The translations under genes and the position numbers were made by a program. Shown here in pieces: positions 12,956 to 22,746 of a DNA stretch of 64,000 nucleotides. Source of the stretch: Photobacterium obscurum. Lineage in GTDB: Bacteria > Pseudomonadota > Gammaproteobacteria > Enterobacterales > Vibrionaceae. A model generated the notes under the pieces. The model did not search any database and was not told the DNA's origin. It worked only from the letters and a program-made list of their open reading frames with translations. The DNA is taken from NCBI RefSeq assembly GCF_026191635.1, contig NZ_JAKRRW010000015.1:55701-119700 (forward strand). The letters run 5' to 3'. Each line of letters begins with the position of its first letter. Position 1 is the stretch's first letter.

Positions 12956-14020
12956 ATGTCTAAAGTAATGGACAATTTTAACTGGTTATACGGAAAACCT
13001 GGCTGCCAGGGGCGACTCAAAGTCCTGCCTGAACATTTTATCGTCAAAGAAAATTTAGGCTTTGAGTTTGCCGGAGCTGGTGAACACTTCATGGTGAAAA
13101 TCCGTAAAACGGGTGAGAACACCAAATATGTGGTCAATGAACTAGCAAAAGCGTGCGGGGTTAAATCTCGTGATGTGAGCTGGGCTGGCCTGAAAGATCG
13201 CCATGCTGTCACCGAACAATGGTTAAGTGTTCATTTGCCAGGCAAAACCGATCCGGATCTGACCCAGTTCGTTGCTGAGCATCCAGGTATTGAGGTGCTG
13301 GAAACTGCTCGTCATGACAAAAAGTTACGCCCTGGTGATTTAATTGGCAATTGGTTCCAGTTACGCTTGACGGAATTGGATAAGCCGCAAGATGTTATTG
13401 CCCGCCTAGAGCAAGTGGCCCTGAAGGGCGTGCCAAATTACTTTGGTGAGCAGCGTTTTGGCCATGGTGGTAATAATGTGGTGAAAGCGCGTAGCTGGGG
13501 TAATGACGAATTTCGGGTTCGCGACAAAAGCAAGCGTAGCTTCTATCTTTCTGCCGCACGCTCCTGGCTGTTTAATATGGTGCTATCAAACCGAATCGAG
13601 CAGGAAAAGGTGCACACTTTGCTTGCCGGTGACAGCCTGCTGCAAGAGGGTGATGATCGCGGTGTAATTGCTGAGTCCGCCTCTGCGGATCTGCAGGCTG
13701 CCATCGACAATGGCACAATGGCCATTACTGCGCCAATGATGGGGGATAATGCCCTGCCAACAGCCGCAGACGCTGAGGCGTTTGAGATGAGTATTGTTGA
13801 GCAGGAACCGCTGCTGCTGAAGCTAATCCGCGATAACCGTATGCGCCATGAGCGCCGTTTGTTGCTGCTTAAGCCACAACAGATGGAATGGCAGCAAGAG
13901 GGTGAAGACATTGTAGTTTCGTTTGCCCTACCGGCCGGGTGCTTTGCGACAGCGGTGGTACGTGAGCTAATGATTGAGCGTGAGCTAGAGGATGGCGAAC
14001 ATGCGAATTCTGATCAGTAA
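12956..14020 (+). CDS. truD: tRNA pseudouridine(13) synthase TruD
   Basis: TruD isomerises U13 of tRNA-Glu to pseudouridine. The 354-residue protein contains the family's own motifs: catalytic Asp in [27 protein letters not shown], and [14 protein letters not shown], with the TRUD insertion domain between about 155 and 300. Start could be this ATG or the in-frame ATG at 12968 (MDNFNW). It overlaps surE by 20 bp, suggesting coupled translation. Confidence 0.95.
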   Translation: MSKVMDNFNWLYGKPGCQGRLKVLPEHFIVKENLGFEFAGAGEHFMVKIRKTGENTKYVVNELAKACGVKSRDVSWAGLKDRHAVTEQWLSVHLPGKTDPDLTQFVAEHPGIEVLETARHDKKLRPGDLIGNWFQLRLTELDKPQDVIARLEQVALKGVPNYFGEQRFGHGGNNVVKARSWGNDEFRVRDKSKRSFYLSAARSWLFNMVLSNRIEQEKVHTLLAGDSLLQEGDDRGVIAESASADLQAAIDNGTMAITAPMMGDNALPTAADAEAFEMSIVEQEPLLLKLIRDNRMRHERRLLLLKPQQMEWQQEGEDIVVSFALPAGCFATAVVRELMIERELEDGEHANSDQ

Positions 14021-14750
14021 TGATGACGGTATTTTTGCCGAAGGGATCAATACACTTGCCGCTGCGCTAAATGAGCTGGGTGAAGTGACAGTAGTGGCAC
14101 CGGACCGTAACCGTTCCGGTGCATCAAACTCTCTCAGCTTAGATAATCCTCTGCGTATTCGCGAAGAAGGCCATCGCCGGATTTCGGTGGAGGGAACGCC
14201 GACGGACTGTGTCCACTTTGCATTGAACGAATGGCTGGACTATCGCCCGGATATTGTCGTTGCCGGTATCAATCACGGCGCAAATCTTGGGGATGATGTC
14301 CTTTATTCAGGCACCGTTGCTGCTGCGACGGAAGGGCATTTTCTTGGTGTACCCGCTATTGCGGTTTCCCTTGTTGGTTCGACCCATTTTGATACTGCCG
14401 CCCAGGTTATCAAAGAGATTGTCGGCAAACTGGCGGAGCAGCCTTTGCCAACCAATAAAATCATCAATGTCAATGTGCCTGACGTCCCGTATTCGCAGCT
14501 GGGCGACTGGCAGGTGACCCGGCTAGGTGCTCGCCACCGGGCTGAGAAAATGGAAAAGGCCATTGATCCCCGCGGTAAGGCAATATACTGGTTGGGCCCC
14601 CCAGGTGCTTGCCAGGATGCAGGACCGGGTACTGACTTTTATGCTATTGAGCATAACCATGTGTCGATCACGCCGCTACAGGTTGATTTGACAGCGCATG
14701 ATGCGATAAGCGGCATTGAACAATGGATAAAACAAGTGGAGACCGATTAA
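14001..14750 (+). CDS. surE: 5'/3'-nucleotidase SurE
   Basis: SurE is a metal-dependent nucleoside monophosphatase linked to stationary-phase survival. The protein of 249 residues starts with the metal-binding [15 protein letters not shown], followed by [15 protein letters not shown] and [21 protein letters not shown], the classic active-site motifs. An in-frame ATG nine bases upstream exists, but only the start used here has its AGAGGA-type ribosome site at a normal distance. The gene overlaps both truD and the possible long start of pcm, within a tightly packed run up to rpoS. Confidence 0.95.
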   Translation: MRILISNDDGIFAEGINTLAAALNELGEVTVVAPDRNRSGASNSLSLDNPLRIREEGHRRISVEGTPTDCVHFALNEWLDYRPDIVVAGINHGANLGDDVLYSGTVAAATEGHFLGVPAIAVSLVGSTHFDTAAQVIKEIVGKLAEQPLPTNKIINVNVPDVPYSQLGDWQVTRLGARHRAEKMEKAIDPRGKAIYWLGPPGACQDAGPGTDFYAIEHNHVSITPLQVDLTAHDAISGIEQWIKQVETD

Positions 14751-14752
14751 GG

Positions 14753-15382
14753 ATGCACTATGCGGAAGAACGGCGTAGCCTGCTGACATACTTGCATCAG
14801 CTGGGCATCCGTAACGATAAAGTCTTGCAGGCGATGGCAGCTGTTCCTAGAGAGCTGTTCATTGACGAGGCTTTATCCCACAAAGCCTACGAAAATAATG
14901 CGTTGCCGATTGGCTGTGGTCAGACGATTTCGCAGCCTTACATCGTGGCCGAAATGACCGAGCTACTTGATCTGAAGCCTCACTCACGGGTGCTGGAGAT
15001 TGGAACGGGCTCCGGTTACCAGACCGCCATCTTGGCGCACCTGGTTGATCATGTCTTTTCTGTCGAACGGATTAAGGCGTTGCAGTGGCAGGCAAAGCGT
15101 CGCTTCAAGCAGCTTGATCTGCATAATATTTCCACCAAGCACGGTGATGGCTGGCAGGGCTGGGCAAGCAAAGGCCCATTTGATGCCATTATTGTCACGG
15201 CCGCGGCAGATATCATCCCGCTAGAACTGCTGGCGCAGCTCGCTGACGGTGGTCGTTTGATCATTCCGGTTGGTGATGAGTTCCAGGTGCTGAAACAGAT
15301 AGTGAGACAGGGTGATCAATATCTCTCTAAGGATATTGAAGCGGTCCGTTTTGTCCCCTTGGTTGCAGGAGAGTTGGCGTAG
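14753..15382 (+). CDS. pcm: Protein-L-isoaspartate O-methyltransferase
   Basis: Pcm methylates L-isoaspartyl residues in ageing proteins, the first step of their repair. The predicted 209 residues (E. coli 208) show [12 protein letters not shown], the substrate loop [13 protein letters not shown], the SAM-binding [13 protein letters not shown] and the C-terminal [13 protein letters not shown] longer start at 14723, inside surE, is possible but lacks a ribosome site and adds 10 residues with no counterpart in E. coli. surE-pcm-nlpD-rpoS is a conserved stationary-phase cluster. Confidence 0.95.
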   Translation: MHYAEERRSLLTYLHQLGIRNDKVLQAMAAVPRELFIDEALSHKAYENNALPIGCGQTISQPYIVAEMTELLDLKPHSRVLEIGTGSGYQTAILAHLVDHVFSVERIKALQWQAKRRFKQLDLHNISTKHGDGWQGWASKGPFDAIIVTAAADIIPLELLAQLADGGRLIIPVGDEFQVLKQIVRQGDQYLSKDIEAVRFVPLVAGELA

Positions 15383-15388
15383 ATCCTG

Positions 15389-16300
15389 ATGAACGAGGTG
15401 GTGAAGCAAGCGAACTGGCGAACGACAACAGTGGCAGTAGTCTGCCTGCTGTTGTCTGCCTGTAGTAACCACAACCCAGCCCCGGTTGCCAGCATTGGTA
15501 AAGACTATGGCAGCCTGGAGAGAGGGAGTTTCCGCGGTAGCTACTATGAGGTGAATAAAGGGGATACCTTGTATTTCATTTCATATATTACGGGACGTGA
15601 AGTCAAAGATATCATCGCCTCCAATAAACTTTCCCATCCTTATACGATCTATCCCGGGCAGAAATTGCAGCTCTGGAAACCGAAGTATGTTGCTCCTGAA
15701 TATGGCAAGGCCGGCACGGTGGCTGTTGTTAAACCCCCAGTAAAAACAGCAAGTAAGTCACCGGCGCCAAAACCGAAGCCGAAGCCGAAGCCAAAACCTG
15801 TAGTAAAATCCAAGCCGGTTGAACAAAAAACAACCAATAAAGATGTTGATCCTGCTCGCACAAAAGAGTACTCTCAAAATTCAAAAAGTAACAAAGTTGT
15901 TACAAAAAGGGCGGATAAGACTAACAATAAGGTAGCCAGTTGGACATGGCCAACAAAAGGTCGGGTGATTGCTAATTTCTCCAGTGCTGAAAACGGTAAC
16001 AAAGGTATTGATATCGCCGGAAAAAGAGGGCAGGCCGTTCAGGCTTCAGCCGGTGGGATCGTTGTTTACGCGGGGAATGCATTACGTGGCTATGGCAACC
16101 TTGTAATCATTAAGCATAGTGATGACTACCTCAGCGCCTATGCCCACAATGATAATGTGTTGGTCAAAGAGAAACAGACGGTAAAAGCGGGGCAGAAGAT
16201 TGCTTCAATGGGAAGCTCCGGTACCAACAGTGTCCGCCTACATTTTGAGATCCGTTACAAAGGCAAGTCGGTTAACCCGTTAAGGTATTTGCCAAAGTAG
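15389..16300 (+). CDS. nlpD: Murein hydrolase activator NlpD (lipoprotein)
   Basis: NlpD is an outer-membrane lipoprotein that activates amidase AmiC at the septum. The 303-residue protein has a signal peptide ending in the lipobox LLSAC, a LysM domain near 53-97 (YEVNKGDTLYFISYITGR), a Pro/Lys-rich linker with KPKPKPKPK, and a C-terminal LytM domain. The LytM domain is degenerate: the usual HxGxD motif reads NKGIDIAG and the HxH motif reads RLHFE, so zinc ligands are missing, as in other NlpD proteins that activate rather than cleave. Promoters for rpoS usually lie inside nlpD in relatives; none was identified with certainty here. Confidence 0.94.
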   Translation: MNEVVKQANWRTTTVAVVCLLLSACSNHNPAPVASIGKDYGSLERGSFRGSYYEVNKGDTLYFISYITGREVKDIIASNKLSHPYTIYPGQKLQLWKPKYVAPEYGKAGTVAVVKPPVKTASKSPAPKPKPKPKPKPVVKSKPVEQKTTNKDVDPARTKEYSQNSKSNKVVTKRADKTNNKVASWTWPTKGRVIANFSSAENGNKGIDIAGKRGQAVQASAGGIVVYAGNALRGYGNLVIIKHSDDYLSAYAHNDNVLVKEKQTVKAGQKIASMGSSGTNSVRLHFEIRYKGKSVNPLRYLPK

Positions 16301-16356
16301 ATAACATGGCATAGTAAAGTTGTAATGTCTTGCTAACTCGCCATCTGGGAGGCGCT

Positions 16357-17346
16357 ATGAGTAGAAGCAATACTGCTACAAATATCGAAAGTTTTGATTT
16401 TGATGAAGAGATGGATTTAGATTCAGCAGAGATCGAGACAAAAGCCACAGCCACCGAAACTACCACAGAAGACGTTGATATCTCGCAATACGGAACAACG
16501 CAAAAAGCACTGGATGCGACCCAGCTTTACCTCGGTGAGATTGGATTTTCTCCGTTACTCACTGCCGAAGAAGAAGTCCTTTATGCCCGACGAGCTCTAC
16601 GAGGAGATGAAGTTGCCCGTAAGCGAATGATCGAAAGTAATCTGCGTCTAGTCGTCAAGATTTCCCGCCGCTACAGTAACCGAGGCCTCGCGCTGTTAGA
16701 TTTGGTCGAAGAAGGTAACCTCGGCCTGATCCGTGCGGTTGAAAAGTTTGACCCTGAACGTGGTTTCCGTTTTTCCACATACGCAACTTGGTGGATCCGT
16801 CAGACTATTGAACGGGCTATCATGAACCAAACCCGTACCATCCGCCTGCCGATCCATGTTGTCAAAGAGTTGAATGTCTACCTACGAACTGCCCGAGAGT
16901 TGGCGCAGAAGTTGGATCATGAGCCGACGGCTGAAGACATTGCCCTGAAGCTTGATAAATCTGTTGATGATGTCAATCGTATGCTACGCCTGAATGAGCG
17001 AGTAGGATCGGTGGATAATCCGATTGGCGGTGACTCGGAAAAAGCTCTGTTGGATATTATTCCCGATGAGAAAAGCGGGGGCCCGGAGACATCGACTCAG
17101 GATGATGACATTAAAACCTCGATCGTAACTTGGCTGCAGGAGCTGAACCCCAAGCAACGTGAGGTGTTGGCCCGTCGCTTCGGCCTGCTAGGCTATGAAG
17201 CCTCGACGCTTGAAGATGTTGGGCGTGAGATTGGTCTGACTCGTGAGAGAGTACGCCAAATTCAGGTTGAAGGATTGCGTCGTTTACGTGACATGCTGAC
17301 TCACCAGGGCTTAAATATCGAGTCGCTGTTTACTCAGGAACTTTAA
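16357..17346 (+). CDS. rpoS: RNA polymerase sigma factor RpoS
   Basis: RpoS (sigma-38) directs the general stress and stationary-phase response. The predicted 329 residues match the family: region 1.2 ([21 protein letters not shown]), region 2 with [38 protein letters not shown] and [15 protein letters not shown], region 3, and region 4 with the helix-turn-helix [20 protein letters not shown]. The ATG at MSRSNTAT has a strong GGGAGG ribosome site; an in-frame TTG further upstream does not. It ends 44 bp before a bidirectional terminator shared with mutS. Confidence 0.97.
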   Translation: MSRSNTATNIESFDFDEEMDLDSAEIETKATATETTTEDVDISQYGTTQKALDATQLYLGEIGFSPLLTAEEEVLYARRALRGDEVARKRMIESNLRLVVKISRRYSNRGLALLDLVEEGNLGLIRAVEKFDPERGFRFSTYATWWIRQTIERAIMNQTRTIRLPIHVVKELNVYLRTARELAQKLDHEPTAEDIALKLDKSVDDVNRMLRLNERVGSVDNPIGGDSEKALLDIIPDEKSGGPETSTQDDDIKTSIVTWLQELNPKQREVLARRFGLLGYEASTLEDVGREIGLTRERVRQIQVEGLRRLRDMLTHQGLNIESLFTQEL

Positions 17347-17390
17347 GTGATAAGTGATAAGTAAACGGTTAAATATCGTAAGTCAGGTAT

Positions 17391-17417
17391 AAAAAAGGAC
17401 GCAAAATGCGTCCTTTT
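17391..17417. terminator. Bidirectional terminator between rpoS and mutS
   Basis: AAAAAGGACGCA...TGCGTCCTTTTT is a perfect stem with A-run on one side and T-run on the other, between two convergent genes. Confidence 0.9.
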
Positions 17418-17444
17418 TGTTTTTCCAATTTATACAGCCCTTGT

Positions 17445-20015
17445 TTAGAGAAGAGCCTTTAATCGGTACAGCTCATCAAGGGCCTGTCGCGGCGTCAGCT
17501 CGTCAGGATTCAGGGTTGCCAACGCTTCTTCCACTTCGCTTGGCTCTGGTAGCAGGGTAAGCTGGTGCTCTTCCTTTGGTGCCGAAGACGGTGATTTCAC
17601 CGCCTGCTGGTGGCCGCTGGTTTCTAGCTGCTGCAGCTTGATTTTTGCACGCTTGATCACCGATTTGGGCACCCCTGCCAAGCTCGCAACAGCCAAACCA
17701 TACGACTTACTGGCAGCCCCTTCCTGCACCGCATGCATGAAGGCGATTTCGTCACCGTGTTCGACCGCATCGAGGTGAACATTGGCAAGTCCTTCCATCA
17801 TTGACGGGAGCTCGGTCAGCTCAAAGTAATGGGTTGCGAACAGCGTCATGGCGGCAATTTTTTCAGCCAGCCACTCGGCACTCGCCCAGGCGAGGGACAG
17901 GCCGTCATAGGTACTGGTACCACGGCCGATTTCATCCATCAGGACGAGACTGTTCTGGGTGGCATTGTGCAAGATATTGGCCGTTTCGGTCATTTCAACC
18001 ATGAAGGTCGAGCGACCAGAGGCCAGATCATCCGATGCACCAATACGGGTAAAGATGCGATCCAGCGGGCCGATCTTGACCGACTCAGCCGGAACAAACG
18101 AGCCGACATGAGCCATCAGGGCGATCAGTGCCGTTTGACGCATATATGTCGATTTACCCCCCATATTCGGACCGGTAATGATCAGCATCCGGCGATCGTT
18201 GTGCAGGGCAATTGGGTTGGCGATAAACGGCTCACTCAGTACCTGCTCGACAACGGGATGACGACCAGCACTAATTTCAATGCCAGTTTCGCTAGTTAGC
18301 TCGGGGCGGCAGTAGTTCAGCGTATCGGCGCGTTCTGCCAGGTTGGCCAGTACGTCCAGCTCCGATAGCGCGCTGGCCGCATTCTGCAGTTGTTCGAGGT
18401 GAGGAAGTAGTTTATCAAACAGCTCTTCCCATAGCTTTTTCTCTAGTCCGAGTGCCTTTGACTTGGAGTTCAGTACCTTGTCTTCGTGTTCTTTTAGTTC
18501 CGGAATGATATAGCGCTCGGCATTCTTCAGAGTCTGTCGACGTACATAGTGGCTAGGAACTAAATGACTCTGGCCACGGCTGACCTGAATGAAGAAACCA
18601 TGGACCTGGTTGAAGCCGACTTTCAGGCTATCGATATCGTGGTGTTCGCGTTCACGGGCTTCGAGTTCATCGAGGTATTTCGATGCGCCGTCTGCCAAGT
18701 CCCGCCATTCATCCAGCTCGGCGTTATACCCCGGTGCCAGAACGCCGCCATCGCGGATCACTACGGGCGGGTTTTCGATAATGGCACGTTCAAGTAGTTC
18801 GCAAAGTTCATCCATCGGAGCGGCATACTGTGCCAGCTCTCCGATGCGGGGCTGTTCGACCTCGGCCAGCAGCTCTGCCACTTCCGGCAGGTGCTGCAGC
18901 GCAGTACGCATACGGGCGAGGTCGCGCGGGCGGGCCGAACGCAGGGCCAAGCGGGCCAAGATGCGTTCCAGATCGCCCATATGGCGGAGCACACCAGCGA
19001 CATCGGTAAACAGACCGGTATCCTTGAATGCAGCAATGGCGTCAAGACGGTGGTTGAGCTGTTGTGGATCGCGGATAGGCTGGTGCAGCCAGCGTTTTAG
19101 CAGGCGGCTACCCATAGGTGTCGCCGTATGGTCCAGTACCGATGCCAGGGTATTGTCAAAGCCGCCGGCCAGGTTCTGGGTCAGCTCTAGGTTACGTCGG
19201 GTTGCCGCGTCCAGGATAACGGCATGATCTTTGTTGTCCTGGGTGATCGCTCGGATATGGGGCAAGGCGGTACGCTGGGTGTCTTTAACATATTGCAGCA
19301 GACAGCCCGCGGCACACAGGCCGCGCTCTGCGTTCTCGACGCCAAAACCAACCAGGTCTCGGGTGCCGAATTGCATTGTCAGCTGCTGGCGGGCGGTGTC
19401 TAGGTCAAACTCCCATACCGGGCGGCGGCGGGTGCCGCTTAATGACTGTAATAGTCCAGGCAGGGCAAAGTCTTCCGGGTACAGCAATTCAGCCGGGCTG
19501 GTACGTTGCAATTCTGCCTGCATGGCTTCTTCGGTTTCAGGTTCGGTGAGCATAAAGCGGCCGGAAGTAATATCCAGCGTCGCATAGCCAAACCCGTTAC
19601 TGTTTTGATAAATGGCGGCAATCAGGTTGTCACGACGCTCGTTGAGCAGTGCCTCGTCACTGACCGTACCCGGGGTCACAATACGAACGACCTGGCGTTC
19701 AACGGGTCCTTTGCTGGTGGCTGGATCGCCGATCTGCTCGCAGATGGCCACCGAGACGCCCTGCTGAACCAACTTGGCCAGGTAGCCCTCAACGGCATGG
19801 TATGGCACGCCTGCCATGGGGATCGGCTGGCCGTTTGAAGACCCGCGCTTGGTCAAGGAAATATCCAGCAGCTGAGAAGCCTGTTTAGCATCATCAAAAA
19901 ATAGTTCGTAGAAGTCGCCCATCCGATAAAACAGTAGGACATCAGGGTTTTCGGCCTTGATCCTCAAAAACTGCTGCATCATGGGGGTGTGCTTTTCTAA
20001 ACCTTTCACTGTCAC
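17445..20015 (-). CDS. mutS: DNA mismatch repair protein MutS
   Basis: MutS recognises mispaired bases and starts methyl-directed repair. From a GTG start the protein has 856 residues (E. coli 853): the mismatch-binding domain with the Phe-x-Glu in RMGDFYELF, connector and lever domains, the clamp, the ABC-type ATPase with Walker [12 protein letters not shown] and Walker [15 protein letters not shown], and a C-terminal tetramerisation tail ([17 protein letters not shown]). The frame is open for 32 more codons upstream, but that part is Pro-rich and unlike MutS. The GTG of [15 protein letters not shown] has AGGCAA at a suitable distance. It is divergent from pncC. Confidence 0.95.
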   Translation of the reverse strand: MTVKGLEKHTPMMQQFLRIKAENPDVLLFYRMGDFYELFFDDAKQASQLLDISLTKRGSSNGQPIPMAGVPYHAVEGYLAKLVQQGVSVAICEQIGDPATSKGPVERQVVRIVTPGTVSDEALLNERRDNLIAAIYQNSNGFGYATLDITSGRFMLTEPETEEAMQAELQRTSPAELLYPEDFALPGLLQSLSGTRRRPVWEFDLDTARQQLTMQFGTRDLVGFGVENAERGLCAAGCLLQYVKDTQRTALPHIRAITQDNKDHAVILDAATRRNLELTQNLAGGFDNTLASVLDHTATPMGSRLLKRWLHQPIRDPQQLNHRLDAIAAFKDTGLFTDVAGVLRHMGDLERILARLALRSARPRDLARMRTALQHLPEVAELLAEVEQPRIGELAQYAAPMDELCELLERAIIENPPVVIRDGGVLAPGYNAELDEWRDLADGASKYLDELEAREREHHDIDSLKVGFNQVHGFFIQVSRGQSHLVPSHYVRRQTLKNAERYIIPELKEHEDKVLNSKSKALGLEKKLWEELFDKLLPHLEQLQNAASALSELDVLANLAERADTLNYCRPELTSETGIEISAGRHPVVEQVLSEPFIANPIALHNDRRMLIITGPNMGGKSTYMRQTALIALMAHVGSFVPAESVKIGPLDRIFTRIGASDDLASGRSTFMVEMTETANILHNATQNSLVLMDEIGRGTSTYDGLSLAWASAEWLAEKIAAMTLFATHYFELTELPSMMEGLANVHLDAVEHGDEIAFMHAVQEGAASKSYGLAVASLAGVPKSVIKRAKIKLQQLETSGHQQAVKSPSSAPKEEHQLTLLPEPSEVEEALATLNPDELTPRQALDELYRLKALL

Positions 20016-20214
20016 GATATTGCCTGCTTGATTTGTGCCGGGATTGAAACGTACCGGGTAAATTTCTGGGGGCTTAGGATACGTGAATCGGGCTGGGGGG
20101 CAAAGTGGCAATTGCTATCTTTCGGTACTATTTTCCGTGAGCCAATACCGTTGGATACGGTTGCTGACAGTCTGTTTGCGGAGTATGGTTGGCATGCAGA
20201 ATGAAGGAGGCGAA

Positions 20215-20706
20215 ATGGCGATAATACAGCAACTGGCGCAAGAGCTCGGCGATGCATTAAACCGACATGGATGGGTGGCGACAACGGCGGAGTCTTGTAC
20301 CGGTGGTGGTGTCTCTAGCGCGATCACCGATATTGCCGGGAGCTCGGGGTGGTTTGACCGGGCGTTCGTAACCTATAGCAATGAAGCCAAGCAGCAGATG
20401 CTGGGGGTGGCGGCGGCAACGCTGGACAGCCATGGTGCCGTGAGCGAGCAGGTTGTTCGGGAGATGGCATCCGGCGCATTAAGCCACTCGGCGGCAACCA
20501 TTAGCGTGGCGATTAGCGGTATTGCCGGCCCAGGTGGTGGTACAGAGGTGAAGCCGGTTGGTACGGTCTGCTTTGCCTGGGCGGACAAGACCGGCTGGAT
20601 GGAAATCGAAACCTGTTTATTTGACGGGGATCGCAATGCCGTCAGACAGCAAGCTGTTGAAAAATCTTTATCTGGTATGTTGCAGCGCATGCAGCAACTG
20701 GGCTGA
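20215..20706 (+). CDS. pncC: Nicotinamide-nucleotide amidohydrolase PncC (CinA C-terminal domain family)
   Basis: PncC deamidates NMN to nicotinate mononucleotide in pyridine-nucleotide recycling. The predicted 163-residue protein is a stand-alone CinA-C domain: TAESCTGGGVSSAITD near the N-terminus, FVTYSNEAKQ, and the glycine-rich AISGIAGPGGGTEVKPVGTV. The N-terminal competence-type half of CinA is absent, as in E. coli PncC (YgaD). The start was fixed by a very strong ribosome site AAGGAGG; the longer frame upstream is not coding-like. It precedes recA, as in E. coli. Confidence 0.93.
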   Translation: MAIIQQLAQELGDALNRHGWVATTAESCTGGGVSSAITDIAGSSGWFDRAFVTYSNEAKQQMLGVAAATLDSHGAVSEQVVREMASGALSHSAATISVAISGIAGPGGGTEVKPVGTVCFAWADKTGWMEIETCLFDGDRNAVRQQAVEKSLSGMLQRMQQLG

Positions 20707-20764
20707 GGATAAATACCACCATGTTGCGGCTCGCCGCTGAGCAAAAAAAAATTTCATCCAGTGC

Positions 20765-20792
20765 TAGACACTGTATGAATAGACAGTATACT
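20765..20792 (+). promoter_or_regulatory. recA promoter with embedded LexA (SOS) box
   Basis: TAGACA (-35), a 16-bp spacer and TATACT (-10). The spacer is occupied by CTGT-N8-ACAG at 20771-20786, a perfect core match to the gammaproteobacterial LexA operator. Repressor bound there would cover the promoter. Confidence 0.9.
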
Positions 20793-20838
20793 AATCATCA
20801 TTATCAGTACTTAATTAAAGCATCCGTTGGAGAGTCGA

Positions 20839-21885
20839 ATGGACGACAACAAACAGAAGGCTCTTGCCGCAGCGTTAGGCCAGATTGAAAAGCAGTTCGG
20901 TAAAGGTTCCATCATGAAGTTGGGCGATAACCGTACCATGGATATCGAAACCGTTTCGACGGGCTCCCTGTCTCTTGATATCGCACTTGGCGCCGGTGGT
21001 TTACCAATGGGGCGTATCGTTGAGATCTATGGCCCAGAATCATCGGGTAAAACAACGCTTACGCTGGAAGTTATCGCGGCAGCTCAAAAGCAAGGAAAGA
21101 CTTGTGCATTCATCGATGCAGAGCACGCTCTAGACCCTATCTACGCACAAAAACTGGGTGTTGATATTGACAACTTGCTGGTTTCTCAGCCAGATACTGG
21201 TGAGCAGGCGCTTGAAATTGCTGATGCACTGGCTCGCTCTGGTGCTGTTGATATTTTGGTTGTCGACTCCGTGGCAGCACTGACACCTAAAGCCGAAATC
21301 GAAGGCGAGATGGGTGATAGCCACATGGGTCTGCAGGCGCGTATGCTTTCGCAGGCGATGCGTAAGATCACCGGTAACCTGAAAGCATCGAACTGTATGT
21401 GCATCTTCATCAACCAGATCCGTATGAAGATCGGTGTGATGTTTGGTAACCCTGAAACCACCACTGGTGGTAATGCTCTGAAGTTCTACGCTTCTGTTCG
21501 CCTTGATATCCGCCGCACCGGTGCCATCAAAGATGGTGATGAGGTCGTCGGTAACGAGACCCGCATTAAGGTTGTGAAGAACAAGATTGCTGCACCGTTC
21601 AAGCAAGCTGAAACCCAAATCCTTTACGGTCAGGGCTTCAACCGTCTAGGCGAGTTGGTTGACCTGGGCGTGAAAAACAAAATGGTTGAAAAGGCGGGCG
21701 CTTGGTATAGCTACCAGGGCGACAAAATTGGCCAGGGCAAGGCAAACGCTTGTAAGTACCTGAGTGAGCATCCTGAAATTGCAGAAGAGCTTGAGAAGAA
21801 ATTGCGCGACCTTCTGCTGACAACGCCAGCAGCACAGGAAGAGAGTGCTGAAATGGCTGATGCTGAGGAAGATCAGGCGTTCTAA
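20839..21885 (+). CDS. recA: Recombinase RecA
   Basis: RecA forms filaments on single-stranded DNA, drives strand exchange and triggers LexA self-cleavage. The 348-residue protein (starting MDDNKQKAL) has Walker A GPESSGKT at 65-72, loop L1 with [17 protein letters not shown], loop L2 with [20 protein letters not shown], and an acidic C-terminal tail. An in-frame TTG 12 bases upstream was rejected since GGAGAG is correctly spaced for the ATG. Its regulator site and its modulator recX both lie alongside. Confidence 0.98.
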   Translation: MDDNKQKALAAALGQIEKQFGKGSIMKLGDNRTMDIETVSTGSLSLDIALGAGGLPMGRIVEIYGPESSGKTTLTLEVIAAAQKQGKTCAFIDAEHALDPIYAQKLGVDIDNLLVSQPDTGEQALEIADALARSGAVDILVVDSVAALTPKAEIEGEMGDSHMGLQARMLSQAMRKITGNLKASNCMCIFINQIRMKIGVMFGNPETTTGGNALKFYASVRLDIRRTGAIKDGDEVVGNETRIKVVKNKIAAPFKQAETQILYGQGFNRLGELVDLGVKNKMVEKAGAWYSYQGDKIGQGKANACKYLSEHPEIAEELEKKLRDLLLTTPAAQEESAEMADAEEDQAF

Positions 21886-21997
21886 GCGACACGCTAATCA
21901 GCATACCATTATCTCGCTTTAATTTTGCTGAAGCGAGATAATTAGAACGGGCTCTGTACTTGGTACATGGCCCGTTTTTCGTATCGAGGTAAGGCTA

Positions 21998-22459
21998 ATG
22001 AGAAAGCAAGCACCCAAGCTGAGTGCCAAACAAGCCGCGGTTGGCTACCTGTCGCGCCGCGACCATGCCGAGAAGGAGCTGCGACAGAAGTTAATCATGC
22101 GGGGATACAGTGAGCCGGATGTTAGCGAGGCCATTGCTTTTTGCCAGGACTATAACTGGCTTGATGATGCCCGCTATGCGGTAATGATCATGAAAAATGG
22201 TATCGCCAAGGGGTGGGGGTGGCTCAGGATTGAGCAGGAAATGCACATTAAGGGAATCCATCATGCGATTGTCAGCCAAACGGCGGATGAGTGTGAGATT
22301 GATTGGTATGAACTTGCCTGTGAAGTCGCGCAGCGTAAGTTTGGAGCGAGTGAAATGGATACCCCAAAAGAAAAAGCCCGTCGCTTTCGCTTTATGCAAT
22401 CCCGTGGGTTCGACTTTGACCAGATCAAATCTGCACTGAATATCGAAGACGAATATTAG
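21998..22459 (+). CDS. recX: Regulatory protein RecX
   Basis: RecX caps and shortens RecA filaments. The 153-residue protein is all-helical with the repeated three-helix motif of the family, including YLSRRDHAEKELRQKLIMRGY, FCQDYNWLDDARYA and KARRFRFMQSRGFDFDQI. It lies 112 bp after recA; the gap contains a partial dyad (TCTCGCTTTAATTTTGCTGAAGCGAGA split over it) that may let only part of recA transcripts continue into recX, as reported for E. coli, though here this is inference. Confidence 0.93.
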   Translation: MRKQAPKLSAKQAAVGYLSRRDHAEKELRQKLIMRGYSEPDVSEAIAFCQDYNWLDDARYAVMIMKNGIAKGWGWLRIEQEMHIKGIHHAIVSQTADECEIDWYELACEVAQRKFGASEMDTPKEKARRFRFMQSRGFDFDQIKSALNIEDEY

Positions 22460-22627
22460 CAGCCCTAATCGTCCCCTTGAGCTGTCAGTATCGGCTTGGC
22501 CGCGTAACCTCATTCCGCCCGTCAGAGTAAAGCGTGAAAATATAATTTACGCTAATTTTTAACATAACATTTCCCGTATCGCCTGCCGTTGTTTTACAAT
22601 AGCCGCCAAAGAATCTATTTTAGTTCG

Positions 22628-22699
22628 ATGAAACCTGTCTGGATAAGCTTCACGGAGTATTTCCGGAACCTTCATATGACGGGTTTCATAATCGCTTAA
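22628..22699 (+). CDS. Possible 23-codon leader ORF of alaS
   Basis: An ATG at 22628 opens a 23-codon frame whose last codons ATC GCT TAA sit inside the upstream arm of the terminator-like hairpin at 22690. The last amino acid is the only alanine. There is no convincing ribosome site, so translation is uncertain. It is listed because its stop codon overlaps a hairpin plus T-run directly before alaS, the layout of a transcription attenuator. Confidence 0.25.
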   Translation: MKPVWISFTEYFRNLHMTGFIIA

Positions 22700-22711
22700 G
22701 TGCGATTTTTT
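22690..22711 (+). terminator. Terminator-like hairpin in the alaS leader
   Basis: AATCGC and GCGATT pair around a 6-base loop, followed by a T-run, 35 bp before the alaS start and 230 bp after recX. An upstream dyad (GAAACC at 22630 with GGTTTC near 22682) could compete with it. Confidence 0.5.
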
Positions 22712-22746
22712 CGGTTTTTATAAAAGCATTTATTCAGGATTTGCCA

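Noticed and set aside
18589..19227. 212-codon Ser/Arg-rich frame opposite mutS
   Set aside because: Antisense shadow of a GC-rich gene; no motif.
20016..20111. Longer N-terminus of MutS
   Set aside because: The 32 extra codons are Pro-rich and absent from the family; the GTG at 20015 has a ribosome site.
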